Source: Chitinophagales bacterium (GTDB lineage: Bacteria; Bacteroidota; Bacteroidia; Chitinophagales; LD1). Taken from it: a DNA stretch of 64,000 nucleotides. The translations under genes and the position numbers were made by a program. Positions 36,491-44,334 of the stretch are shown piece after piece (position 1 is the stretch's first letter; every line of letters begins with the position of its first letter). Location of the stretch: positions 1 through 64,000 of the forward strand of contig JAEUVA010000008.1 in NCBI GenBank assembly GCA_016787045.1, written 5' to 3'. Under the pieces are notes generated by a model that saw only the letters and a program-made list of their open reading frames with translations, was not told where the DNA came from and did not search any database.

Positions 36491-36938
36491 AATAGTACAC
36501 TTGTTTTTCGCTGTCAATTACCGGTTTGCCGTTGGAGTAATGGCAAATTAGTTCATATATTGTCATTACATTTTCATCTATCACACGCATATCTGCAGAG
36601 TAGGTAAACAACCATTTCAAGAATTTTTTCCACTCAGTTTCACTTATCAGGTTACTCTTTTTTAAGTCTATAGCATGACCAAGAGTGGTTTGTATAAGTT
36701 CATGCTGCGCATCAGGCAAACTACTCAAAACAATAGGTTGGCCGGAAATCTCAATACGGTAAGTGGTATAGCTGGATTGCGGATACTCTTTTAGCGAGTA
36801 CATGCCATATAGCAAAATTGGGAACTGTTCTTGAGTGCGATATGCTGCTATGATTGTGCCTACCAACGCCAACAAAAAAACAGCAAATAAAAATTTGCTA
36901 TGAATAAAAACCTGATACAGATATAGTTTGCGCCACAT
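36471..36938 (-). CDS. Orphan single-pass membrane protein in LuxE-like operon
   Basis: The protein has 155 aa and I do not recognise its family. Residues about 15-32 (FLFAVFLLALVGTIIAAY) form one transmembrane helix near the N-terminus, leaving about 120 residues outside. The soluble part has alternating strands and helices (TTYRIEISGQPIVLSS, WKKFLKWLFTYSADMRV) and ends YYYDGSGE. It lies 3 nt after the LuxE-like gene and overlaps the next membrane protein gene, so the three are one operon. It may be a subunit of the polytopic partner; this is inference from the coupling only. Confidence 0.6.
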   Translation of the reverse strand: MWRKLYLYQVFIHSKFLFAVFLLALVGTIIAAYRTQEQFPILLYGMYSLKEYPQSSYTTYRIEISGQPIVLSSLPDAQHELIQTTLGHAIDLKKSNLISETEWKKFLKWLFTYSADMRVIDENVMTIYELICHYSNGKPVIDSEKQVYYYDGSGE

Positions 36939-36941
36939 CGG

Positions 36942-37919
36942 TTACTCTACCATTAGGTTACAGCCACGCTGCTCAGCAGTTTGTGCGCGGCCAAACACTT
37001 CAAATGCACCATCAGGACGCAGGGAGCCAATATCATCAGTAGCAATAAATGAGCAACTATTCACGTTAGCTAAATCAATAATGTTTATAGCCCCTTGTCT
37101 GCCACTCAAATGCACCTGCGTGGGCTCTGAGGTATCACGCAGTAAAATTTTCATCCATGGTGGTGTTTGAAAAATACCATTGGCTCTTGAGTAGGCCTGA
37201 CTAAAAAGCTCAGTCATTCCATACTCACTATGTGCCTGACTTACGCCAAAGCCGGTGCGCAAAATTTGATGAACCGCATGTCTTGAAAGTTCCTCTCTCC
37301 TGCCTTTCATGCCACCAGTTTCTATAACTATCAAATCCGGAAAGTCTATTTTCTTCTCTTTTACAAAATCTAGCAAGGCATATGTTACACCAAACAGCAC
37401 CGCTTTCCGTTTCCCGGTTTTCAAAACATCAAGCATATCAAATAGACCGGCAAAATCATCTAAGAAAAAGCCGTTGGCGTTTTTACCGCTAAGTTTCATA
37501 AAATGATTAACCATATAAATGAGCGAAGAGTTTTGCCGCTCTATGTATGATGGCAACAAACCCAAAAACACATAATCAGACGGGGAACCATAAAACAACT
37601 CAAAGCCGCGCGTAAAACTTTCTTCATACCAACTTATATCTGTTACATAGTTTTTTGAAAAAACACTATCTGTAGTGCCGCTGCTTTCAAATATTAGCTG
37701 CTCTGCTTGGTTAGTTTGTATTATCCGGTGGCTTTTAAAGAACTGAATAGGTAAAAACGGAATTTGAGTGATTGTTTCTACGCTTTGTGGTGTTTTGCTC
37801 ATCATATCACTAAACTGCCTGTACACCTCAATATTTGCATACTGATGGGCAAACACCCGCAAAGCCAATTGCTCAAAATCGTTGGCTGAAACTTTAAAAA
37901 TCTGCTCCTTACTAAACAT
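36942..37919 (-). CDS. LuxE/PaaK-like acyl-protein synthetase family
   Basis: The protein has 325 aa. The shortened adenylate-forming fold of LuxE is visible: FLPIQFFKSHRI, the nucleotide loop FESSGTTDSVFSKN (about 86-99), FFLDDFAGL, VIETGGMKGRREE and the acid-containing SEYGMTELFSQAY (about 228-240), followed by TDDIGSLRPDGAFEVFGR. LuxE activates a fatty acid with ATP and transfers it to a protein Cys; here no Lux partners are present, so the acyl substrate is unknown. It is the first gene of a three-gene operon with two membrane proteins and divergent from a lipoprotein gene 67 bp away. Confidence 0.8.
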   Translation of the reverse strand: MFSKEQIFKVSANDFEQLALRVFAHQYANIEVYRQFSDMMSKTPQSVETITQIPFLPIQFFKSHRIIQTNQAEQLIFESSGTTDSVFSKNYVTDISWYEESFTRGFELFYGSPSDYVFLGLLPSYIERQNSSLIYMVNHFMKLSGKNANGFFLDDFAGLFDMLDVLKTGKRKAVLFGVTYALLDFVKEKKIDFPDLIVIETGGMKGRREELSRHAVHQILRTGFGVSQAHSEYGMTELFSQAYSRANGIFQTPPWMKILLRDTSEPTQVHLSGRQGAINIIDLANVNSCSFIATDDIGSLRPDGAFEVFGRAQTAEQRGCNLMVE

Positions 37920-37986
37920 GAGCCAAAGGTGTAAACTATTTTTACTCTATGGCAATATTTTGCAGCGAATTGAGTTTATTCGTTCT

Positions 37987-38502
37987 ATGAAAGCATGTTT
38001 TGTTATCCCACTTTTTGCCATAATTACCATAGCTGGGTGTATAAAGCCACCCTCCTACCCCAACGAGCCCCAAATTGCTTTCAAAAGCATAAGCGCTAAT
38101 TACATAAAGAGCGGTAGTGTAGATACCATCACCTTTACGTTTACCGATGGCGATGGCGACATTAGTGTTAGCCCCGGTGCCGGTGATACTTGCGATATTT
38201 GTGGATATAAAAATGGTGACTCGGCCTGCTTTTACATGCCCGGTTTCAATGTATTTTTGATTGATAGCCGCGATACCTGTGTTAGCTTTTACGCTTCTGC
38301 CAATATAGAGCCAAAAGGAAAGTTTGATGATATAAGCGGTGAGATACAGGTGATACGCAACATTAATTCGCAAAAATGTTTTGCTCCGCCACAGCCGGGG
38401 TGCCCGTTAGACGAAGTGGTTTATACTATACTGCTGCGAGATAGAGCCGGCAATTTCAGTAATGCCATCAAAACACCGCCTATAACAATTGACGGTGAGT
38501 AG
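37987..38502 (+). CDS. Cys-containing lipoprotein of unknown function
   Basis: The ATG at 37987 starts the lipoprotein signal MKACFVIPLFAIITIAGC (Cys18); an upstream in-frame ATG at 37882 lies inside the divergent LuxE-like gene and is not used. The mature part has about 154 residues with one beta-sandwich-like domain typical of Bacteroidota lipoproteins (IAFKSISANYIKSGSVDTIT, FTFTDGDGDISVSPG). It has seven further Cys (TCDICGYKNGDSACF, DTCVSF, KCFAPPQPGCP), which may bind metal or form disulfides. It ends 6 nt before the convergent thioredoxin-like gene. Confidence 0.7.
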   Translation: MKACFVIPLFAIITIAGCIKPPSYPNEPQIAFKSISANYIKSGSVDTITFTFTDGDGDISVSPGAGDTCDICGYKNGDSACFYMPGFNVFLIDSRDTCVSFYASANIEPKGKFDDISGEIQVIRNINSQKCFAPPQPGCPLDEVVYTILLRDRAGNFSNAIKTPPITIDGE

Positions 38503-38508
38503 CCGCGC

Positions 38509-39036
38509 TTAGTTTTTCTTCAACTTCTGGATTTCTTCTTCAATTACATACTCATCACCTTCGGTGTAGCCATTGTGCATGTACACCACTTTGCCGTTAG
38601 CATCGGTAAGTATGGTAAAGGGCACATTCGGAATGTTGAAACTGCGTTTTAAATCTTGGTTCACATCTAAGAGCACTTGGTAATCCCAACGCTGGCCTTC
38701 TATGTATGGCTTTACTTTGGTTACGTTGCGAGAGTCATCTATAGAAACGGCAACAAATTGCATGTTATACTTCTTTTCCCACTCTTCTTTTAGTTCTGAT
38801 AGGTTAGATAACTCTTTTTTGCAAGGGCCACACCATGTAGCCCAAAAACTAAACAGCGTAATTTTGCCTTTACTTCCCAAATCGGCCACATTTACCTTTT
38901 TACCATACATATCATTCAGTTCTATAGAGGGCAACGACTTTTCGCCCATTACTTTCTCTATGCCTTTTTTTTCTTCTTGCTGAGCAAAAAGAGCTAGTGA
39001 AGCGAATAGCGCGAAAATGGTGAGTACTTTGTTCAT
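38509..39036 (-). CDS. TlpA-like periplasmic thiol-disulfide oxidoreductase
   Basis: The protein has 175 aa. A signal peptide (MNKVLTIFALFASLALFAQ) is followed by an AhpC/TSA/TlpA-type thioredoxin fold with the active site FWATWCGPCKKE (about residue 70) and the cis-Pro region NVPFTIL. It should reduce disulfides in periplasmic proteins or apocytochromes. It sits between a Cys-rich lipoprotein gene (convergent) and the DUF6029-like/Omp28 operon (divergent), all of them extracytoplasmic and most with CxxC motifs, so these are plausible substrates. Confidence 0.88.
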   Translation of the reverse strand: MNKVLTIFALFASLALFAQQEEKKGIEKVMGEKSLPSIELNDMYGKKVNVADLGSKGKITLFSFWATWCGPCKKELSNLSELKEEWEKKYNMQFVAVSIDDSRNVTKVKPYIEGQRWDYQVLLDVNQDLKRSFNIPNVPFTILTDANGKVVYMHNGYTEGDEYVIEEEIQKLKKN

Positions 39037-39148
39037 GTTTTTAAGTTTGCAGGTGTAATTTCAATTGGCGTGCCAATATTTTACCGAATCTAAAATGTTT
39101 TTAAACATCAACGCAGAAAAATATTTTTACCACATACTTTTACTCTTG

Positions 39149-40777
39149 ATGAAGAAATTTACCCTACTCCTGTTATTCACCATTATTTCATTTCACACTT
39201 TTTCGCAATGGGGATACTTTGGCGGCTCTTTTCAGAGCAATACCAATTTTTTTATTCGTGATGAAAAGATTGGGGCAGCTAACCTACCACATTACGATAA
39301 CCTAAAAGTAGGTGCCGATGCTTGGTTAAATCTTAACTATACCAACGAAAAATTTCAATTAGAAACCGGTGTGCGTTTAGATCTGTTTTACAATTCTATT
39401 TTAAGAGTGCCCACCACCCCTTACAATGGCGTAGGCATTGGCAATTTTTTTATCAAGAAAAAGATAAAAGACCTCACTATTACCGGGGGCTACATTTACG
39501 ATCAAATTGGAACCGGTATCATTTTTAGAACATATGAAGAAAGAATGCTCGGTATTGATAACGCGCTTTTGGGCGCACGGGCAGAGTATGACATTAAACA
39601 ATTGATTAAAGTAAAGGCATTTGCAGGTGTGCAAAAATTAAAATTCAGTGTGCTGAAACCCGTGATTGTGGGAGCAAATGTTGAGGGAAATTTTTCCATT
39701 AAAGATAAAGTGCAGCTTATACCCGGGTTTGGGGTAATTAACCGTAGTATGGATCAAGAAACCATGAATCAAGTAGTAAGTACTATAGAGAGCTATGATA
39801 CTGCAGGCCGGTTTGTGCCTAAGTACAATACGTATGCTGCCTCGGTGTACAACACACTTTCTGTTGGCCCTGTTACCTGGTATATAGAAGGCGCTTACAA
39901 GACCCACGAAGCCATCAAAAAAGACCAAATACGCGATGCAGTAGATTCGCTCATCAATTTTTCGGGCAGTTGCATATACAGCACTTTAAATTATTCAACT
40001 AAAGGATTTGGCATTACGTTTCAGTTTAAGCGGACAGACAATTTTTTCTTGCACAATTCGCCCAACTCCACAGAAGCGTTGTTTGATGGCATCATCTCTT
40101 TCTTGCCGCCTGTATCGCGCCAAAACAGCTTGCGCTTACCGGCACGTTATTTTGCGCAATCTTTAGAGAACCGCGAATTGGCTTTTGGCTTAGAGGCCAC
40201 TTATACGCCAATCAAAAAAGTAACCCTCACTTTTCAGGGGGCCTACATCCGCGACTTTATTGCTAAAAAATACAACCCTACTGATACTACTTTCTTTGGC
40301 GAAGCATTTGTATCGGCCAGAATTTTCCCGACTAAAAAGTTAGAGCTGGATTTTGGCATGCACTACGCCCGTTACAACGCATTTTTGTATCGCAAAGAAG
40401 GCCACTTTGATGTAGATGCTTATTCTCCGTTTTTTGAAATGGTTTACAAAATCAATAAAAAACACTCTATACGCGCAGAGTTTCAATACCAACATGTAGT
40501 TAAAGATTGGGGGCAATGGTTGTTTGGTTTAGTAGAGTATTCGTTTGCTCCGCATTTTACTATAGCCGTAAGCGATATGTGGAACTTTGACCCCAACCCC
40601 GAGTTTAACCCAAATGCTAACCACTACTACTCTGTTTTTGCAGGATATACACATGGCCCGCATAAGTTCAACATCAGTTATGTAAAACAGGTAGAGGGTA
40701 TTGTTTGTACGGGTGGGGTTTGCCGTTTAGAGCCGGCTTTTAGTGGTGTTAAGGTGGGTATTAATTCAACCTTTTAA
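39149..40777 (+). CDS. DUF6029-like outer-membrane beta-barrel protein
   Basis: From the ATG at 39149, which begins the signal MKKFTLLLLFTIISFHTFSQ, the protein has 542 aa; an in-frame start at 39065 would bury this signal. The remainder is amphipathic beta-strands with aromatic girdles (WGYFGGSFQSNTNFFI, WLNLNYTNEKFQLETG, VTWYIEGAYKTHEAI, FGITFQFKRTDNFF) and ends in Phe (VKVGINSTF), as expected for a porin-like barrel. The pattern resembles DUF6029 proteins of Bacteroidota, often found next to Omp28 genes. The Omp28 lipoprotein gene follows after 14 nt, so the two probably act together at the outer membrane. Confidence 0.72.
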   Translation: MKKFTLLLLFTIISFHTFSQWGYFGGSFQSNTNFFIRDEKIGAANLPHYDNLKVGADAWLNLNYTNEKFQLETGVRLDLFYNSILRVPTTPYNGVGIGNFFIKKKIKDLTITGGYIYDQIGTGIIFRTYEERMLGIDNALLGARAEYDIKQLIKVKAFAGVQKLKFSVLKPVIVGANVEGNFSIKDKVQLIPGFGVINRSMDQETMNQVVSTIESYDTAGRFVPKYNTYAASVYNTLSVGPVTWYIEGAYKTHEAIKKDQIRDAVDSLINFSGSCIYSTLNYSTKGFGITFQFKRTDNFFLHNSPNSTEALFDGIISFLPPVSRQNSLRLPARYFAQSLENRELAFGLEATYTPIKKVTLTFQGAYIRDFIAKKYNPTDTTFFGEAFVSARIFPTKKLELDFGMHYARYNAFLYRKEGHFDVDAYSPFFEMVYKINKKHSIRAEFQYQHVVKDWGQWLFGLVEYSFAPHFTIAVSDMWNFDPNPEFNPNANHYYSVFAGYTHGPHKFNISYVKQVEGIVCTGGVCRLEPAFSGVKVGINSTF

Positions 40778-40791
40778 TTCAAAGTTACGTC

Positions 40792-41661
40792 ATGATAAAG
40801 ATGAAAAAGTATATCGCTATGTTATCGCTTGCAGCATTATTTGTATTGCCGGCTTGCGAAGAAATAGGCCCCGCCATCAACCTCGGTAAAAATGCCAATG
40901 CCGTAAGCGACACCACGTATGTAGAAACTCCGGTAGCAACTGCAGAAACCAAAAACGTTTTGATAGAAGAGTTTACCGGTGTGCGTTGCCCAAACTGCCC
41001 GCAGGGTCACGACAAGATAAATGCCATCAAATCCAACAATCCCGGCAGAGTAGTTTCGGTGAGTTTGCACCCTATCAATTCGCTAGGTTACCCATATTCA
41101 TTTAGTGCACAAGATTTTACGAGCCAAAAAGCGCAAACGCTCTTTGATTATTTAGGTCAAATTGGTTTGGAGCCGGCAGCCGGTATAGACCGTACGTTGT
41201 TTAGTGGAGAGACAAAGGTACTCCTAGACCGCAGCAAATGGGAAAACCGGGTGAATCAGCAGTTACCGCTAACTACTCCCGTAAATATTGTTATAGATAA
41301 GCAGTACGATTCTACCAACCGCGAGTTAACTATCATTACTGAGCTACATTACACCCAACAAGTAACTGAAGATAACAAACTGACAGTAATGCTTACCGAA
41401 AGTAAGATTGTATCTGCCCAATTGGATGGCACAGATATAGATACGTTTTATGTTCACAATGATGTGATGCGCGATGTAATTACTGAAACACAAGGCGATT
41501 TACTGAGCGCTACTTTAGAGCCAGGGCGCGTATTCCGAAAAGTGTACAAAAAAATATTAGATGCCGCCTGGAAACCTGAGAACATGCACATTGTGGCTTA
41601 TGTACACGAGTCGGGCAATGTAAAAAAAGTATATCAGGTAAGAGAAGTAAGTGTAAAATAA
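40792..41661 (+). CDS. Omp28-family outer-membrane lipoprotein
   Basis: The protein has 289 aa. The lipoprotein signal MKKYIAMLSLAALFVLPAC starts at the second in-frame ATG (40801); the first (40792) adds MIK. The Omp28 domain begins KNVLIEEFTGVRCPNCPQGHDKINAI, a thioredoxin-like strand with a CPNCP motif, and continues with a beta-sandwich to the end (VHESGNVKKVYQVREV). The same KNVLIEEFT...CxxC opening is found in the T9SS-exported Omp28 protein at 32852-34828. It is encoded in an operon with the DUF6029-like barrel and is predicted to sit on the outer membrane. A thiol-based or metal-binding role is inferred. Confidence 0.82.
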   Translation: MIKMKKYIAMLSLAALFVLPACEEIGPAINLGKNANAVSDTTYVETPVATAETKNVLIEEFTGVRCPNCPQGHDKINAIKSNNPGRVVSVSLHPINSLGYPYSFSAQDFTSQKAQTLFDYLGQIGLEPAAGIDRTLFSGETKVLLDRSKWENRVNQQLPLTTPVNIVIDKQYDSTNRELTIITELHYTQQVTEDNKLTVMLTESKIVSAQLDGTDIDTFYVHNDVMRDVITETQGDLLSATLEPGRVFRKVYKKILDAAWKPENMHIVAYVHESGNVKKVYQVREVSVK

Positions 41662-41665
41662 CCGG

Positions 41666-41983
41666 TTAACGGGGCAAGCAAAAGTATTCTTGCTTTTGAT
41701 AAAAGGCCACTGCTTCATCTATGCCATTCTTATTGTCGCATACGGTACGGTAGTCGTCTAGCAGGTTACAAATGTATCCGCTATCCTTTAGCGCAGTTAG
41801 TGTAGAGTCCACTGCCGCATAACCGGTAGATTTGGTGGCACAAACTTTTATAGCCACAGCGCTGTTGAGCTCTTTTACACAATAAGCACAGTGCTGCTTG
41901 CAGTTGTAACAGCGGGCGCATCCGGCTATTGCCACCAATGCAGATAAAAAAACTACTGTCACTACTCTTTGCATAAACATCAA
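41666..41983 (-). CDS. Small cysteine-rich lipoprotein
   Basis: The protein has 105 aa and no recognised family. The signal MQRVVTVVFLSALVAIAGC (from the third ATG; earlier ATG at 41983) gives a lipidated Cys. The mature part has a dense cluster CARCYNCKQHCAYC, then single Cys in KVCATK, YICNLL, TVCDNK and YFCLPR, nine Cys in all including the lipidated one. The CxxC spacing could bind metal or form disulfides in the periplasm. It is the last gene of the lpdA operon, 16 nt after the lipocalin-like lipoprotein gene, and converges with the Omp28 lipoprotein gene. Confidence 0.65.
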   Translation of the reverse strand: MMFMQRVVTVVFLSALVAIAGCARCYNCKQHCAYCVKELNSAVAIKVCATKSTGYAAVDSTLTALKDSGYICNLLDDYRTVCDNKNGIDEAVAFYQKQEYFCLPR

Positions 41984-41999
41984 ACGATTTTTTGTAGGA

Positions 42000-42386
42000 T
42001 TATTTTACAGGAACTAAAGTCAGTTTCATATTCGTGCCGTTCTCATCATTCACATCTAATTGTATTTTTTCGGCACTTATGGTTTGAATGGTGGTTTTAG
42101 CTCCGCTGTGTTCGTTTCGGGTAACTATTGATTTTGTTTTTTTATCGTACTGCCAAGTGCCTACCTCTGTGCTTTCGGGCAACTTTACCACATACTTACC
42201 TTCTTTAGTAAATGTTACCCGCATTTTTTCTTTGAGCTGATTCACTACTTCTGGCTTTTTTGAGGGGTCGGCAACCAAGTTTTCGTTAAAGTCAATATCG
42301 GCCACCTGCCAGGTACCTAACAAAATTTTTTGAGGCGAGGTGCAACTCATCATTAACCATAAGCAACCAACAAACAACAAACGCAT
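42000..42386 (-). CDS. Lipocalin-like lipoprotein
   Basis: The protein has 128 aa. The lipoprotein signal MRLLFVGCLWLMMSC is followed by a small beta-barrel pattern seen in lipocalin-like Bacteroidota lipoproteins: ILLGTWQVADIDFNEN near the start, MRVTFTKEGKYVVKLP, GTWQYDKKTKSIVTRN, TTIQTISAEKIQLDVND and MKLTLVPVK at the end. It is a possible small-ligand or lipid carrier at the membrane; no specific ligand can be deduced. It lies 10 nt after lpdA and 16 nt before the Cys-rich lipoprotein gene. Confidence 0.68.
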   Translation of the reverse strand: MRLLFVGCLWLMMSCTSPQKILLGTWQVADIDFNENLVADPSKKPEVVNQLKEKMRVTFTKEGKYVVKLPESTEVGTWQYDKKTKSIVTRNEHSGAKTTIQTISAEKIQLDVNDENGTNMKLTLVPVK

Positions 42387-42396
42387 AAATAAATTA

Positions 42397-43788
42397 TTAC
42401 AAATGTATCACCTCCCCATAGGCAGCAGCGGCAGCTTCCATAATAGCTTCGCTCATGGTTGGGTGCGGGTGAACGGTTTTAATGATTTCGTGGCCGGTGG
42501 TTTCTAGTTTGCGTGCAGCTACCGCCTCGGCAATCATTTCGGTAACGTTGGCTCCTACCATGTGGCAACCCAGCCATTCGCCATATTTGGCATCAAATAT
42601 CACCTTTACAAAACCCTCGGTATGGCCGCTTGCTTTTGCCTTACCCGAAGCGGAGAATGGAAATTTACCCACTTTAATTTCGTATCCTTTTTCTTTGGCT
42701 TGCTCTTCGGTTAACCCAACACTAGCCACCTCGGGCGAAGTGTAGGTGCATGATGGAATGTTGTTGTAATCTACCGGCTCGGGATGATGTCCGGCAATTT
42801 TCTCTACACAGGTTATGCCTTCTGCACTGGCCACGTGTGCTAAGGCAGGGCCTTTTACAATATCGCCTATGGCATACACACCGGGTACGTTTGTTTGATA
42901 ATAATCATCTACGACTACCAATCCTTTTTCTGTTTTCACCCCCACATCTTCTAAGCCAATGCCTTCTATGTTGGTGGCAATACCTACAGCTGATAGCATT
43001 ACATCACATTCTATTTTATCTGCACTGCCGTCTTTCTTCTTAATGTTTACTACGGCTTTCTTGCCTTTGGTATCCACACTTTCTACCGAGGTAGAGGTAA
43101 GCACCGTAATTCCCTTTTTGCGAAACACGCGCTCCATTTCTTTAGATACATCTTTGTCTTCGCGAGGTAGCAGATTTTCTAAAAATTCAACTACGGTAAC
43201 TTTTGTACCAAGTGCGGCATAGAAATACGCAAACTCCATACCTATGGCTCCACTGCCCATTACCACTAAACTTTCAGGTTGCTTATCTAATGTCATGGCC
43301 TCACGGTAGCCAATAATTTTTTTACCATCTTGTTTTATATGTGGCAATTCGCGGCTGCGTGCACCGGTTGCTAGTATAATGTGTTTAGCTGCGTGCTCTG
43401 TAATTTTACCCGCTGCATCTTTCACTTCTACTTTGCCGCCTTTTTTGAGCTTTCCTGCTCCCTCTATCACATCAATTTTGTTCTTCTTCATTAAAAACTG
43501 TACACCTTTGCTGTTGCTATCGGCCACACTACGGCTGCGCTTAACTACTGCGCCAAAATCAGCTTTGTTGCCTGCGGTGGTGATGCCATAATCAGCCGCA
43601 TGGTTAATGTATTCAAACACCTGCGCGCTCTTAAGAAGGGCTTTGGTAGGAATACAGCCCCAGTTTAAACATACCCCGCCAAGGTTTTCTTTTTCTACAA
43701 TTGCGGTTTTTAGCCCTAACTGTGCTGCACGTATAGCTGCTACATATCCTCCCGGGCCGCTGCCAATAACTATTAAATCGTAACTCAT
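42397..43788 (-). CDS. lpdA: Dihydrolipoyl dehydrogenase
   Basis: From the ATG at 43788 (MSYDLIVIGSGPGGYVAA) the protein has 463 aa; an upstream ATG at 43842 adds an 18-residue extension without a known role. The FAD-binding GSGPGG is at 9-14. The redox disulfide is GGVCLNWGCIPTKA (C40/C45). The NAD site is VVMGSGAIGMEFAYF. The C-terminal active-site His/Glu pair lies in HPHPTMSEAI. As E3 it reoxidises lipoamide in the pyruvate, 2-oxoglutarate and branched-chain dehydrogenase complexes. It is the first gene of an operon with two small lipoproteins, an unusual partner set. Confidence 0.96.
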   Translation of the reverse strand: MSYDLIVIGSGPGGYVAAIRAAQLGLKTAIVEKENLGGVCLNWGCIPTKALLKSAQVFEYINHAADYGITTAGNKADFGAVVKRSRSVADSNSKGVQFLMKKNKIDVIEGAGKLKKGGKVEVKDAAGKITEHAAKHIILATGARSRELPHIKQDGKKIIGYREAMTLDKQPESLVVMGSGAIGMEFAYFYAALGTKVTVVEFLENLLPREDKDVSKEMERVFRKKGITVLTSTSVESVDTKGKKAVVNIKKKDGSADKIECDVMLSAVGIATNIEGIGLEDVGVKTEKGLVVVDDYYQTNVPGVYAIGDIVKGPALAHVASAEGITCVEKIAGHHPEPVDYNNIPSCTYTSPEVASVGLTEEQAKEKGYEIKVGKFPFSASGKAKASGHTEGFVKVIFDAKYGEWLGCHMVGANVTEMIAEAVAARKLETTGHEIIKTVHPHPTMSEAIMEAAAAAYGEVIHL

Positions 43789-43946
43789 ATCTTGCTTTGT
43801 TGGTTTACTAATTTGCGGGGCAAATAAAGGCAATTGGGTCAACTTTTAAATAGATAAGTTTTTGTGTCAAACAGACTCCATTGCCATCTATTTTGTAAGA
43901 AATATTTATTTAGCCGCCATTATTACATCACTCTAAACAATTCACC

Positions 43947-44243
43947 ATGGCCTTCGAAAAAATTCTGGAAGTATTAACCAACGGTGCCGGCAAGGCAGAA
44001 ACCTTCGGCAAAACATTAAAGTTTGATTTTGGCGATAAGAAAATATTTATTGACGGTACAGGTGCCAGCAATCTGGTTAGTACAGATGATAAGCCGGCAG
44101 ACACCACCATTAGTGTATCGGTTGACGACCTCATGGGCATTGTAAGCGGTAGCGTGAACCCCATGATGGCATTTATGAGCGGCAAGATAAAAGTACAAGG
44201 CGACATGGGTTTAGCGATGAAACTACAGCAGTTGTTGAAGTAG
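43947..44243 (+). CDS. SCP2 sterol-transfer-fold protein
   Basis: The protein has 98 aa and is a complete small SCP2 domain: FEKILEVLTN, KFDFGDKKIFIDGTG, the strands TTISVSVDDLMGIVSG and the C-terminal GKIKVQGDMGLAMKLQQLLK, which is the most conserved part of the family. The fold binds hydrophobic molecules such as acyl-CoA or lipids; bacterial single-domain members have no proven role. It is cytoplasmic (no signal). It is transcribed alone and ends at a hairpin terminator shared with polA. Confidence 0.85.
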   Translation: MAFEKILEVLTNGAGKAETFGKTLKFDFGDKKIFIDGTGASNLVSTDDKPADTTISVSVDDLMGIVSGSVNPMMAFMSGKIKVQGDMGLAMKLQQLLK

Positions 44244-44261
44244 TTTGTTTTACCCTTTATT

Positions 44262-44295
44262 AAAAAAGCTACAACATTTTTGTTGTGGCTTTTTT
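44262..44295. terminator. Bidirectional terminator between the SCP2 gene and polA
   Basis: The inverted repeat AAAAAAGCTACAACA-tttt-TGTTGTGGCTTTTTT has one internal G-U-compatible mismatch and is flanked by A and T runs. It lies between the converging stops at 44243 and 44335. Confidence 0.75.
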
Positions 44296-44334
44296 AATGC
44301 TAAAAAAAGGGTGAGTAACTACAACAAAAACGCA

